Positions 1 to 7,730 are shown, counted from the stretch's first letter. The stretch is 27,120 nucleotides of DNA from an uncultured Mesocricetibacter sp. (GCA_905373425.1 CAJPST010000005.1:1-27120), one strand, 5' to 3'. The notes: generated from the sequence alone by a model not told the origin. A program made the numbers and translations.

Positions 1-2
1 AT

Positions 3-374
3 TCTAAAACTGCATTCGGCAGCGCAAAAGACAAAATTGCGAATGTAAGCGGGGGGCAGCATTGCCGTGCGGAATTTTATTTAGCGGGTTTCGGCTGGGT
101 GCCGGTTGATTCGGCTGATGTGGCAAAAATGCGCTTAACGGAGAAAAAATCCGTTGAGGACAAAGATACACAGGCAGTTTCAAAATATTTATTCGGCAAT
201 TGGGAAGCTAACTGGATCGGTTTTAACCACGCGCGTGATTTCAACTTATATCCGCAACCTGAATTGGCTCCGCTAAACAACTTTGGTTATCCTTATGCGG
301 AAGTGGGTGGCGATCCGTTAAATTCTTTTGATCCAAAAGAGTTCGGTTATGAATTCATTGCTAAAGAATTATAA
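3..374 (+). CDS. Transglutaminase-like protein, C-terminal part (gene cut by window start)
   Basis: The reading frame is open from base 3 to the TAA at 372-374, so the gene starts outside the window and only its last 123 codons are seen. The segment GGQHCRAEFYLAGFGWVPVD (about bases 48-110) has the His and the later Asp, with the Gly/Trp context, typical of the transglutaminase-like superfamily (papain-like Cys-His-Asp fold); the Cys nucleophile would lie upstream. Many bacterial members are peptidases or peptide-crosslinking enzymes, and the substrate cannot be told here. The last 26 bases overlap the start of the MerT-like gene, which suggests translational coupling. Family call is from motif recognition only. 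Confidence 0.75.
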   Translation, partial: SKTAFGSAKDKIANVSGGQHCRAEFYLAGFGWVPVDSADVAKMRLTEKKSVEDKDTQAVSKYLFGNWEANWIGFNHARDFNLYPQPELAPLNNFGYPYAEVGGDPLNSFDPKEFGYEFIAKEL

Positions 375-702
375 TAATAAATTTATTGTTTCTTGTATCA
401 CTGCGGTTATCGCCGCAGTGACTTCAACCTTGTGCTGTATTGCACCACTAATTTATTTGATGTTCGGTATTTCATCACCTTGGTTGATAGAGTTGAATAA
501 ATTTGATTTTTTACGCATTCCAATGCTGATTTTGTCGCTTGGCACATTTGCATACGGCTTTTGGTTGCTTATGTTTTCCAAAAGAATTATTTGTACTAAA
601 TATATGTCGCGCCGTGCTTTGATAATAGCGTATTGGTTGGTTTTTATCGTTATTATTTTCTTTTTAGCCTATCCGACAATATTGCCATGGTTTTTAGAGT
701 AG
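349..702 (+). CDS. MerT-like inner-membrane metal transport protein
   Basis: This 117-residue protein has three predicted membrane segments (about residues 12-40, 55-76 and 90-113). A vicinal Cys pair sits at residues 29-30 in the first helix (TSTLCCIAP), the place where MerT proteins bind Hg(II) received from MerP. MerT normally has a further Cys pair in the cytoplasmic loop; here only one Cys is visible (residue 82). An in-frame TTG at 328 would add seven residues, but ATG 349 is preferred because AAAAGAG lies just upstream (336-342). The gene overlaps the preceding one by 26 bases and is followed 6 bases later by a MerP-like gene. No merR, merA or merB is visible, so mercury may not be the natural substrate; another soft metal is possible. 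Confidence 0.75.
   Translation: MNSLLKNYNNKFIVSCITAVIAAVTSTLCCIAPLIYLMFGISSPWLIELNKFDFLRIPMLILSLGTFAYGFWLLMFSKRIICTKYMSRRALIIAYWLVFIVIIFFLAYPTILPWFLE
399..420 (+). other. Strong hairpin inside the start of the merT-like gene
   Basis: CACTGCGG (399-406) and CCGCAGTG (413-420) form an 8-bp perfect stem with a 6-base loop, within codons 17-24 of the MerT-like gene. No U-run follows, so it is not an intrinsic terminator. It could affect translation or simply reflect codon choice. Confidence 0.35.
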
Positions 703-708
703 AAGCTT

Positions 709-1011
709 ATGTTTAAGAGATTTTTTGCTGTTTTAATCTTGTTTTTCTCATTTAATACTATGAGTTATGCAAATGAGACCAACACCGTTAACGATAATGA
801 GAAACAAGTGGTTTTATACGTTAAGGAAATGACTTGTCAGCTTTGTGTTTATTTGGTGAATAAAGAATTACGTGCTATTGACGGTGTCATTTCAACCAAA
901 GTGAGCTTTAAAGACCGTTTGGTTAAAGTGGTTACACAAAAAAGTGTCTCCGACGAAACACTAATTAAAGCCATCAATAAATTGAATTACAGCGCGGTTG
1001 TGCAAAATTAA
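709..1011 (+). CDS. MerP-like periplasmic heavy-metal-binding protein
   Basis: This 100-residue protein has an N-terminal signal peptide (hydrophobic residues 5-18, likely cleavage after SYA near residue 21). A heavy-metal-associated (HMA) domain follows, with MTCQLC at residues 41-46, so the two metal-binding Cys are C43 and C46. The rest fits the small beta-alpha-beta-beta-alpha-beta ferredoxin-like fold. In mer systems MerP scavenges Hg(II) in the periplasm and hands it to MerT. The gene follows the MerT-like gene by 6 bases and probably shares its mRNA. Usual MerP length is about 90 residues. The glycine normally before MTCxxC is replaced by Glu. The metal is unknown. Confidence 0.8.
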   Translation: MFKRFFAVLILFFSFNTMSYANETNTVNDNEKQVVLYVKEMTCQLCVYLVNKELRAIDGVISTKVSFKDRLVKVVTQKSVSDETLIKAINKLNYSAVVQN

Positions 1012-1027
1012 AAACGCCCTCAATTTT

Positions 1028-1066
1028 GACCGCACTTTTAGCCCAAAATGCTAATAAAGTGCGGTC
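1028..1066 (+). terminator. Inverted uptake-signal pair, likely terminator after the merP-like gene
   Basis: GACCGCACTTT (1028-1038) pairs with AAAGTGCGGTC (1056-1066), an 11-bp perfect stem with a 17-base loop. Both arms are uptake signal cores. Such head-to-head pairs often serve as transcription terminators in Pasteurellaceae; the U-run after it is poor. Confidence 0.6.
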
Positions 1067-1142
1067 TATTCCGTTAAAATTCTGTTCATTTTCCCTATTT
1101 TAAGCTATTCTATACGGCATTTTACAATTGGTTTCTCCGCAA

Positions 1143-1151
1143 AAGTGCGGT
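1143..1151 (+). repeat. DNA uptake signal sequence in leuS leader
   Basis: AAGTGCGGT followed by a T-rich tract (1152-1162), as in the extended uptake signal of Haemophilus. It lies 31 bases before the leuS start codon, so it will be part of the mRNA leader if transcription starts upstream. Confidence 0.85.
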
Positions 1152-1182
1152 TGTTTTTTTTTAGAGTTTTAAAGGTAATCCT

Positions 1183-3765
1183 ATGCAAGAACAATATCGT
1201 CCTGATTTGATTGAACCGGAAGTACAAAAATTCTGGCAGGACAATAAAACTTTCAAAGCAGTGCAAGATAACAACAAAGAAAAATATTACTGTCTTTCCA
1301 TGTGGCCATATCCATCCGGCCGTTTGCACATGGGGCATGTGCGTAATTACACCATCGGTGATGTGGTTTCTCGTTATCAACGCATGATTGGTAAAAACGT
1401 GTTACAACCAATGGGTTGGGATGCGTTTGGTTTGCCGGCAGAAGGCGCAGCGGTAAAAAATAATACCGCCCCGGCAAAATGGACTTACGAAAATATTGAA
1501 TACATGAAAAACCAGTTACAACTGTTGGGCTTCAGTTATGACTGGGATCGCGAAGTGACCTCCTGCCGTCCGGAATATTACAAATGGGAGCAATGGTTCT
1601 TTACCGAGTTATACAAAAAAGGCTTGGTGTATAAGAAAACCTCTACGGTGAACTGGTGCCCGAACGATAAAACCGTCTTGGCAAACGAGCAGGTGCATGA
1701 AGGTTGTTGTTGGCGCTGCGATACGCCGGTGGAACAAAAAGAAATTCCACAATGGTTTATTAAAATTACCGACTATGCCGAGCAATTATTGAATTGCTTG
1801 GATGACTTGCCACAATGGCCGGATCAAGTAAAAACCATGCAGCGTAACTGGATCGGGCGTTCTGAAGGGGTGGAAATCACTTTTGATATTAAAGACACCA
1901 ACGAGAAATTAGCGGTTTACACTACCCGTCCGGATACGTTCTACGGCGTGAGTTATGTGGCGGTAGCGGCAGCTCATCCATTGGCAACGCTTGCGGCGCA
2001 AAATAATCCTGAATTAGCAGAGTTCATTCAAGAAGCGAAAAACACTAAAGTTGCTGAAGCGGACATTGCCACCATGGAGAAAAAAGGCATGCCGACAGGG
2101 CTTTATGCCATTCATCCGTTAACCGGTGAACAAGTGCCGGTGTGGGTGGCGAACTTTGTGTTAATGCACTATGGTACCGGTGCGGTGATGGCAGTACCGG
2201 CGCACGATCAACGTGATTTTGAATTCGCGCAAAAATATCATTTACCGATTAAACAGGTGATCGAACCGATTAACGGCGAAGCGATCGATTTAACCAAACA
2301 AGCTTTTACCGAATATGGCAAACTGGTTCACTCCGGCGAATTTGATGGCTTGGCATTTGACGCCGCGTTTAATGGCATCGCCAATAAATTGGAGTCCATG
2401 GGCAAAGGCAAACGCCAAGTAAATTACCGTTTACGCGACTGGGGCATTTCCCGTCAACGTTATTGGGGCGCGCCGATTCCAATGTTAACCTTGGAAAATG
2501 GCGATGTAGTGCCGGTGCCAATGGAAGATTTACCAATCATCCTGCCGGAAGATGTGGTGATGAATGGAGTGAACAGCCCGATTAAAGCGGATCCTGAATG
2601 GGCGAAAACGACCTATCAAGGCAAACCGGCATCAAAAGAAACCGATACCTTCGATACTTTCATGGAATCTTCTTGGTACTACGCGCGCTATACTTGCCCG
2701 CAGTATCAACAAGGCATGTTAAACAGCGAAGAGGCGAACTATTGGCTACCGGTGGATCAATATATCGGCGGTATCGAGCATGCTACCATGCACTTATTGT
2801 ATTTCCGCTTCTTCCATAAATTATTGCGTGATGCGGGTTTGGTAAATAGCGATGAACCGGCGGATAAATTATTGTGTCAAGGTATGGTATTAGCGGATGC
2901 TTTCTATTACACCAGCCCGACCAACGAGCGTATTTGGGTCTCTCCGACTAAAGTCACATTGGAACGTGATGAAAAAGGTCGTATCGTGAAAGCTGTGGAT
3001 GATGAAGGCCATGAATTGGTACACGCCGGCATGACTAAAATGTCAAAATCCAAAAACAACGGTATTGACCCGCAAGAAATGGTGGAAAAATACGGCGCGG
3101 ACACCGTACGTTTATTTATGATGTTCGCCTCCCCGGCAGAAATGACCTTGGAATGGCAGGAGTCCGGTGTTGAAGGGGCAAAACGTTTCTTGGCTCGGGT
3201 GTGGAATTTGGTGTTTGAATACAACAAAAATCCGACAAAAACAGCTGTAAATCCGACCGCACTTTCGGCCTCACAAAAAGCCTTGCGCCGCGATGTGCAC
3301 AAAACTATTGCGAAAGTGAGTGATGACATCGGTCGCCGCCAAACCTTCAATACCGCCATCGCTGCGGTCATGGAGTTAATGAACAAATTGACCCGTGCGC
3401 CGTTGGATGACGAGCAAGATCGCGCCATTATGGCGGAAGCACTCAGTGCGGTAGTCAGAATGTTATATCCGATTACACCGCATATTTGTTTCCGTTTGTG
3501 GCATGAACTTGGCAATCGGGACATTGTTGATTTTGCTCCTTGGGTAAAAGCGGATCCTGAAGCAATGATTGAAGATGAAAAACTGATTGTTGTTCAAGTA
3601 AACGGTAAAGTACGCGGTAAAGTGACTGTGGCGGCTGACATGGCAGAAGCTGATATCAAAGCATTAGCACTGGCAGATGCCAATGTACAAAAATTCTTAG
3701 CGGGTATGACTATTGCAAAAGCAATTTATGTACCTGGTAAATTATTGAATTTTGTTGTGAAATAA
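1183..3765 (+). CDS. leuS: Leucyl-tRNA synthetase
   Basis: LeuS charges tRNA-Leu with leucine in the cytoplasm. The 860-residue product has the usual bacterial length. The class I signature HMGH is at residues 49-52 within PYPSGRLHMGH, and KMSKS is at 619-623, the same position as in E. coli. The CP1 editing domain lies between, with the threonine-rich TTRPDTF at 247-253 and the conserved AVPAHDQRD later in the same insertion. The C-terminal tRNA-binding domain is complete. ATG 1183 is preceded by AAAGGT. A uptake signal core occurs in frame at 3256-3264 and is read as P-T-A-L-S. The gene heads the conserved leuS-lptE-holA neighbourhood, here interrupted by two extra genes. Confidence 0.99.
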   Translation: MQEQYRPDLIEPEVQKFWQDNKTFKAVQDNNKEKYYCLSMWPYPSGRLHMGHVRNYTIGDVVSRYQRMIGKNVLQPMGWDAFGLPAEGAAVKNNTAPAKWTYENIEYMKNQLQLLGFSYDWDREVTSCRPEYYKWEQWFFTELYKKGLVYKKTSTVNWCPNDKTVLANEQVHEGCCWRCDTPVEQKEIPQWFIKITDYAEQLLNCLDDLPQWPDQVKTMQRNWIGRSEGVEITFDIKDTNEKLAVYTTRPDTFYGVSYVAVAAAHPLATLAAQNNPELAEFIQEAKNTKVAEADIATMEKKGMPTGLYAIHPLTGEQVPVWVANFVLMHYGTGAVMAVPAHDQRDFEFAQKYHLPIKQVIEPINGEAIDLTKQAFTEYGKLVHSGEFDGLAFDAAFNGIANKLESMGKGKRQVNYRLRDWGISRQRYWGAPIPMLTLENGDVVPVPMEDLPIILPEDVVMNGVNSPIKADPEWAKTTYQGKPASKETDTFDTFMESSWYYARYTCPQYQQGMLNSEEANYWLPVDQYIGGIEHATMHLLYFRFFHKLLRDAGLVNSDEPADKLLCQGMVLADAFYYTSPTNERIWVSPTKVTLERDEKGRIVKAVDDEGHELVHAGMTKMSKSKNNGIDPQEMVEKYGADTVRLFMMFASPAEMTLEWQESGVEGAKRFLARVWNLVFEYNKNPTKTAVNPTALSASQKALRRDVHKTIAKVSDDIGRRQTFNTAIAAVMELMNKLTRAPLDDEQDRAIMAEALSAVVRMLYPITPHICFRLWHELGNRDIVDFAPWVKADPEAMIEDEKLIVVQVNGKVRGKVTVAADMAEADIKALALADANVQKFLAGMTIAKAIYVPGKLLNFVVK
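3256..3264 (-). repeat. DNA uptake signal sequence within leuS
   Basis: ACCGCACTT on the plus strand is the reverse-oriented core. It is read in frame as Thr-Ala-Leu in a variable stretch between the catalytic body and the C-terminal domain of LeuS. Confidence 0.85.
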
Positions 3766-3778
3766 TGGTCGAAATAAC

Positions 3779-3799
3779 AGGCTCGGATGCCCCGAGCCT
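3779..3799 (+). terminator. Possible weak terminator after leuS
   Basis: AGGCTCGG (3779-3786) and CCGAGCCT (3792-3799) form a GC-rich 8-bp stem with a 5-base loop 14 bases after the leuS stop. The following bases (TGATTAAG) are not a proper U-run, so termination may be partial and read-through into the lipoprotein gene is likely. Confidence 0.5.
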
Positions 3800-3815
3800 T
3801 GATTAAGTTAAATTT

Positions 3816-3830
3816 TACGCCTAAGGCGTA
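3816..3830. promoter_or_regulatory. Short perfect palindrome before the lipoprotein gene
   Basis: TACGCCTAAGGCGTA is a perfect palindrome around a central A, 20 bases before the ATG at 3851. It could be an operator or a small hairpin in the mRNA leader. No matching regulator is known to me. Confidence 0.3.
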
Positions 3831-3850
3831 TCTCATCAGAACAGGTAACT

Positions 3851-4516
3851 ATGAACATTTCTAAACTTTTTTTAACCACATTAACGGTAGTCGCAATCAG
3901 CGGCTGTTCAACTTCGGCAAAACAGGCTCAGCAAGCGCGTGCTTATCAAGATATTGACGGTTCGGTGCAAGAAATCATATTTACGGATCATACCTTGAAT
4001 GAACAACAATTAAACGACATTCGTGTGGCGCGAGGTCAGGCAGCGAATAAAAAAGGTGTAATCGGTGAAATTTATGCGTTGCGTGATGGTTCGGGCTTGT
4101 TGCTGACTGACGGAACAAAATCCTTTAGTCCGTATGAATCAACTGAAATGAGAATGTTAGCGAATGCTAAAGCTTTTGATTTATATGAATTTGGTCGAGG
4201 TCATATGGGGCATGCCAAGTTTTCCGCTAAGAACGGAATGTGTAAAGATTTTAACGGAAAAAACGGTATCAATTTAACGATGGCGACCAATTATTATGAT
4301 GTGAAAAGCCTGAGTGATTATCATACGCTTTTTGTTAATGTCGACATCAATAACAAGGTGATTTTATCTAAAGACATTGGTTATAAAGCCTCTTTCACAA
4401 CATCTGATAAAGCTGTCGATGCAAAAATGAGAGAAGCAGAAAAACAAAGCGGTCAAAAAGTCGCCTTATCCAATATTGAAAAAACAGCCAGTATTCTCCT
4501 TGGAATTTGTAAATAA
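3851..4516 (+). CDS. Putative outer-membrane or periplasmic lipoprotein, function unknown
   Basis: This 221-residue protein starts with a lipoprotein signal peptide; the lipobox AISGC puts the lipidated Cys at residue 19, followed by Ser, which favours sorting to the outer membrane by the Lol system. The mature part is soluble, with no membrane helix. It contains two further Cys (131 and 220) that could form a disulfide in the periplasm. I recognise no domain. ATG 3851 has AGGT four bases upstream. It sits between leuS and lptE, where E. coli has no such gene, 17 bases before lptE and probably co-transcribed with it. Its link to LPS transport is only by location. Confidence 0.7.
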   Translation: MNISKLFLTTLTVVAISGCSTSAKQAQQARAYQDIDGSVQEIIFTDHTLNEQQLNDIRVARGQAANKKGVIGEIYALRDGSGLLLTDGTKSFSPYESTEMRMLANAKAFDLYEFGRGHMGHAKFSAKNGMCKDFNGKNGINLTMATNYYDVKSLSDYHTLFVNVDINNKVILSKDIGYKASFTTSDKAVDAKMREAEKQSGQKVALSNIEKTASILLGICK

Positions 4517-4533
4517 AATAAAAGGTTGGGATT

Positions 4534-5031
4534 ATGTCTAAATCTCTCAAGTATTTTTTCGGGTTATTCATTATTACTTTGCTGACGGCGTGCGGTTTTC
4601 AATTTCAAAACGGGCAATTAATCCCCGAAGTATTGCGAACCTTGAATTTTGAAAGTGCAAATCCTTACGGAGATATGGAGTTGGCAATGCGTAAGCAATT
4701 GCAACTTAATAATATTCAATTGACGGAAAAACGCTCTGATGTCCCTGTGTTGCGTTTGAATAAAACCACTTTTGAAGATAAAGTTGCTTCGGTATTTAAA
4801 CAAGGAAGGAAAGCAGAGAAAATTCTGATGTTGGAAGTAGTAGCAAGCGTGCGCATGCCAAATCAGCAAACTTATCCGCTTTCGGTAAAAATCCGCCGTA
4901 CTTTCTTTGATAACTCGCGCGCTGCGCTGGCGAAGTCTGCTGAAAAAGAGGTAATAATGAACGATATGCGCGAACAGGCGGCTCGTCAGTTAATCAGCAA
5001 AATGGTAGCGTTACAGCATCAAACCCAATAA
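4534..5031 (+). CDS. lptE: LPS-assembly lipoprotein LptE (RlpB)
   Basis: LptE plugs and helps assemble the LptD barrel that inserts lipopolysaccharide or lipooligosaccharide into the outer leaflet of the outer membrane. The 165-residue product begins with a lipoprotein signal; the lipobox LTAC gives lipid-modified C20, followed by GFQF as in LptE/RlpB proteins (GFxL/F). Sequence similarity in this family is low, but the length, the N-terminal motif and the position after leuS support the call. A 17-base gap separates it from the upstream lipoprotein gene. In relatives holA follows directly; here a reverse-strand dehydrogenase gene lies between, and a strong terminator closes this transcript. 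Confidence 0.9.
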   Translation: MSKSLKYFFGLFIITLLTACGFQFQNGQLIPEVLRTLNFESANPYGDMELAMRKQLQLNNIQLTEKRSDVPVLRLNKTTFEDKVASVFKQGRKAEKILMLEVVASVRMPNQQTYPLSVKIRRTFFDNSRAALAKSAEKEVIMNDMREQAARQLISKMVALQHQTQ

Positions 5032-5046
5032 TTATTCAGAGAGATA

Positions 5047-5094
5047 AAAAGAGTCGGTTATGAATTATTGAAAATAATTAAAACCGACTTTTTT
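5047..5094 (+). terminator. Rho-independent terminator after lptE, probably bidirectional
   Basis: AGTCGGTT (5052-5059) pairs with AACCGACT (5082-5089). An inner stem AATTATT/AATAATT (5063-5069/5073-5079) lies inside, and an A-run before and T-run after extend the outer stem through a G-U pair. It separates lptE from the convergent dehydrogenase gene and can serve both strands. Confidence 0.85.
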
Positions 5095-5199
5095 GTTTAC
5101 AGCATTTCTCTTTATTTACCATGTCTTTTTATGTGGCAATATTACCCGGAATATAATGTCACAGCGGATTAAATTTCTTTCTGGGCGGAAAGTGTAATC

Positions 5200-6294
5200 T
5201 TACAGTGCGCCTACTACTGCGTCGCCGATCTGTTGGGTGCTTGCCGTGCCACCGAGATCAGGTGTTTTGCAGTCACTTTGTAATACGGTTTCCATTGCTT
5301 GCATAATTGCATCAGCTGCAGCTTGTGCGAGCGGGTTTTGTTCAGCAAAGAATTCCAACATCAATGCGCCGGACCAAATAGTAGCAAGTGGGTTGGCGAT
5401 ATTTTTACCGGCAATATCCGGTGCTGAGCCATGAACGGGTTCAAATAGCGATGGATAACGTCTTTCCGGGTTGAGATTGGCGGAAGCGGCTAAACCTAGG
5501 GTACCGACACAAGCTGGTCCTAAATCGGAAAGAATATCACCGAAAAGATTAGAACAAACCACAATATCAAATCGTTCCGGTTGCAGAACAAATTTTGCGC
5601 ATAATGCATCAATATGCTCTTTATTCCATTGGATTTGTGGGTATTCTTTAGCAATAGTGGCGGTGCGTTCATCCCAATAAGGCATACTGATTGACATACC
5701 GTTAGACTTGGTTGCGGCAGTTAATCGTCTGCGTGGGCGTTTGGTTGCCATTTCAAAGGCATAGCGTAGAATGCGATCGCAACGTTTGCGTGTGAAAATA
5801 GATTGTTGCATGACAGTTTCGTCTTCCGTCCCGTCAAAGATCATTCCGCCTACACTACTGTATTCGCCTTCGGTATTTTCACGAACAACTACAAAATCTA
5901 TATCCCCTGGTTGTTTGCCAATAAGCGGGCAAGGTACGCCTCGAAAGAGACGAACGGGGCGCACATTTGCGTATAGGTCAAATTCGCGGCGGAATTTAAG
6001 TAATGAACCCCATAGTGAAATGTGATCAGGAACTCGCAGAGGATCACCGACCGCTCCGAAATAAATAGCATCGAAATTTTGTAAAATTTCTTTCCAATCG
6101 GTAGGAAGCATATCTCCATGGGCTATGTAGTAGTCACTACAGGACCAGTCAAATTCAGTAAATTCTAAGGTGATGCCCTGTGCTTCGGCTGCTTTTTTCA
6201 GAACTTTAATTCCTTCAGGTAACACTTCTTTTCCAATTCCGTCGCCGGGGATTGCAGCTATGCGAAAGGCGTTTTTTATTTCTTTATTATTCAT
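5200..6294 (-). CDS. dmlA: D-malate/tartrate dehydrogenase (decarboxylating), DmlA/TtuC family
   Basis: The 364-residue protein belongs to the NAD-dependent beta-decarboxylating dehydrogenases. Long segments match what I know of E. coli DmlA (YeaU), such as IPGDGIGKEVLPEGI near the N-terminus, DHISLWGSLLKFRREFD, VVRENTEGEYSS and LFEPVHGSAPDIAGKN near the C-terminus. DmlA oxidises and decarboxylates D-malate to pyruvate; relatives also act on tartrate. ATG at 6294-6292 is chosen because GGGAG lies about 8 bases upstream; a TTG 12 bases earlier overlaps that site. It is a paralogue of leuB in this window. Oddly, it lies reversed between lptE and holA, and no DmlR-like LysR regulator is adjacent. 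Confidence 0.92.
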   Translation of the reverse strand: MNNKEIKNAFRIAAIPGDGIGKEVLPEGIKVLKKAAEAQGITLEFTEFDWSCSDYYIAHGDMLPTDWKEILQNFDAIYFGAVGDPLRVPDHISLWGSLLKFRREFDLYANVRPVRLFRGVPCPLIGKQPGDIDFVVVRENTEGEYSSVGGMIFDGTEDETVMQQSIFTRKRCDRILRYAFEMATKRPRRRLTAATKSNGMSISMPYWDERTATIAKEYPQIQWNKEHIDALCAKFVLQPERFDIVVCSNLFGDILSDLGPACVGTLGLAASANLNPERRYPSLFEPVHGSAPDIAGKNIANPLATIWSGALMLEFFAEQNPLAQAAADAIMQAMETVLQSDCKTPDLGGTASTQQIGDAVVGAL

Positions 6295-6316
6295 AATTTC
6301 TCCCAATGGATTGTGA

Positions 6317-6348
6317 ACTCAAATTGAGTATAGGTTCCGGTTTCCGGT
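6317..6348 (-). promoter_or_regulatory. Palindrome plus tandem repeat upstream of dmlA, possible operator
   Basis: ACTCAAATTGAGT (6317-6329) is a perfect palindrome, and two head-to-tail copies of TTCCGGT (6335-6341, 6342-6348) follow at once. Both lie between the likely dmlA promoter and its start codon, where a repressor could act. No regulator is identified. Confidence 0.35.
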
Positions 6349-6373
6349 ATGTCTATAAACCTTTGATTATTTC

Positions 6374-6402
6374 ATTATAAAATCATTATTTATATCATAC
6401 GA
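6374..6402 (-). promoter_or_regulatory. Possible promoter of dmlA
   Basis: On the minus strand TATAAT (6379-6374) is a perfect -10 box. With a 17-base spacer the -35 would be TCGTAT (6402-6397), a poor match, so the promoter may need an activator. The mRNA leader would be about 75 bases. Confidence 0.4.
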
Positions 6403-6530
6403 AAAGTCTGTTTTTCATATTAAAAATAAGATGTTACTTGCTAATTTAGACTTTGGTAGCTAACTTTGTGATTCAATTTCGATATGTTAATATACTCACA
6501 ATTTTTCGTGTTGAGTTTAAAATTTGGATA

Positions 6531-7571
6531 ATGAATCGCATTTTTCCGGAACAATTGGCCCAAGCACTGAATAGCCGATTGTCGACAATATATTATTTGG
6601 TCGGGCAGGATCCGCTGTTGTTAGGTGAAAGTCGCGATTTAATTATGCAAACTGCTATTGCTCAAGGGTTTGATGAAAAAGTCGAGCTGCAAATCGATAA
6701 TTCGACGGACTGGAACGATTTATTTGAACGTTGTCAATCCATCGGACTTTTCTTTAATAAGCAAATTATTATTTTAAATTTGCCCGAAAATCTGACCGCA
6801 CTTTTACAAGAGAGGTTAGCTGAATTAGTTTCTCTGCTGAATAGTGATGTGTTGCTCATTTTCCAACTGCCAAAACTGACTAAACCAATGGAAAAGCAAG
6901 ATTGGTTTAAACGGACGGCGCAGTATGAACCACATAGTTATTTAGTAAATTGTCAAACACCGACGGCAGAACAATTGTTGCGCTGGGTGGCTAATCGTGG
7001 CAAAACGATGGGATTAAACATTGAACAGGAGGCCATACAGCTACTTTGTTACAGTTATGAGAATAATTTATTGGCATTGAAACAGAGTTTGCAATTGCTT
7101 TCGCTATTATATCCGGACGGTAAATTGAGCTTTGCTGTTGTGAAAAATGTGGTGGAACAATCTTCAGTGTTTACTCCGTTTCAATGGGTTGATGCTTTGC
7201 TGGAAGGCAAAGAAAATCGCGCAAGACGAATTTTAAAAGGATTACAGGCTGAAGATGTGCAACCCGTAATTTTATTGCGTACTTTTCAACGTGAATTAAT
7301 GACCTTGCTGGAACTTGCCAAACCGCAACAAGCGGTCTATTTAGATATGCCGCTGCCAACGGCACAGTTACGCGAAGGGTTTGATCGTCTAAAAGTTTGG
7401 CAAAATCGTCGTCCTTTATTTCAACAGGCTTTTCAACGTCTAACCTACAGAAAACTTTATCTGGTTATTCAACGGCTCGCCGATCTCGAACGTGGCCTAA
7501 AGCAGGATTTCAGCACTGATGTTTGGGACAAACTGGCGGATCTTTCCGTACAATTCTGTATTTCAAATTGA
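6531..7571 (+). CDS. holA: DNA polymerase III, delta subunit
   Basis: HolA is the clamp-loader subunit that opens the beta sliding clamp. The 346-residue product has the expected length. Conserved stretches shared with E. coli HolA include VGQDPLLLGES near residue 25, YENNLLALKQSLQLLSLLYPDGKL in the middle (split here as YENNLLALKQ and LSLLYPDGKL), FTPFQWVDALL, PVILLRTFQREL and VWQNRR. ATG 6531 is chosen because homology starts at MNRIFPEQL; upstream in-frame codons to 6453 look like leader. No good Shine-Dalgarno is visible (only GGAT). A uptake signal core at 6795-6803 is read as L-T-A-L-L. Its usual neighbour lptE is 1.5 kb upstream beyond the reversed dmlA gene, so it needs its own promoter (TATACT at 6491-6496 is a candidate). 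Confidence 0.96.
   Translation: MNRIFPEQLAQALNSRLSTIYYLVGQDPLLLGESRDLIMQTAIAQGFDEKVELQIDNSTDWNDLFERCQSIGLFFNKQIIILNLPENLTALLQERLAELVSLLNSDVLLIFQLPKLTKPMEKQDWFKRTAQYEPHSYLVNCQTPTAEQLLRWVANRGKTMGLNIEQEAIQLLCYSYENNLLALKQSLQLLSLLYPDGKLSFAVVKNVVEQSSVFTPFQWVDALLEGKENRARRILKGLQAEDVQPVILLRTFQRELMTLLELAKPQQAVYLDMPLPTAQLREGFDRLKVWQNRRPLFQQAFQRLTYRKLYLVIQRLADLERGLKQDFSTDVWDKLADLSVQFCISN
6795..6803 (-). repeat. DNA uptake signal sequence within holA
   Basis: ACCGCACTT on the plus strand, coded as Thr-Ala-Leu inside NLTALLQE, in a surface-loop-like region of the N-terminal domain. Confidence 0.85.
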
Positions 7572-7577
7572 AAACCT

Positions 7578-7586
7578 ACCGCACTT
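7578..7586 (-). repeat. DNA uptake signal sequence after holA
   Basis: ACCGCACTT starts 7 bases after the holA stop codon. It has no inverted partner nearby, so it is not a dyad terminator. Confidence 0.85.
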
Positions 7587-7608
7587 TTATGTGCTATTTT
7601 TTGCTTTT

Positions 7609-7622
7609 TTGATTTAGATAAA
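7609..7622 (+). promoter_or_regulatory. FNR-like binding site upstream of the dcu gene
   Basis: TTGATTTAGATAAA matches the FNR consensus TTGAT-N4-ATCAA at 9 of 10 defined positions. A -10-like TATTAT is at 7651-7656, which would put the site near -47. FNR activates dcuB in E. coli, so anaerobic induction is plausible. The leader to the ATG at 7731 would be about 70 bases. Confidence 0.55.
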
Positions 7623-7730
7623 CTTTTTGTTAAAAAAATATCTTCCAACATATTATTGTAGTTGTGGATTTTCAGAAATTCAGTATGATCTCCAACACAA
7701 TTTTTTGTTAACTCTTTCGAGGTGTTTTTT

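Noticed and set aside
2907..3524. 205-codon minus-strand ORF inside leuS
   Set aside because: It lies fully antisense to leuS, has no family match I recognise and no ribosome binding site context; it is a shadow frame.
3779..3799. Full operon end after leuS
   Set aside because: The stem is good but there is no U-run, so I treat it only as a possible weak terminator.
6295..6306. TTG start for dmlA four codons upstream
   Set aside because: It overlaps the GGGAG ribosome binding site of the ATG at 6294, and family proteins start near the later codon.
6453..6530. Longer holA start 26 codons upstream
   Set aside because: Homology to HolA begins at ATG 6531, and the upstream part contains a likely promoter box (TATACT).
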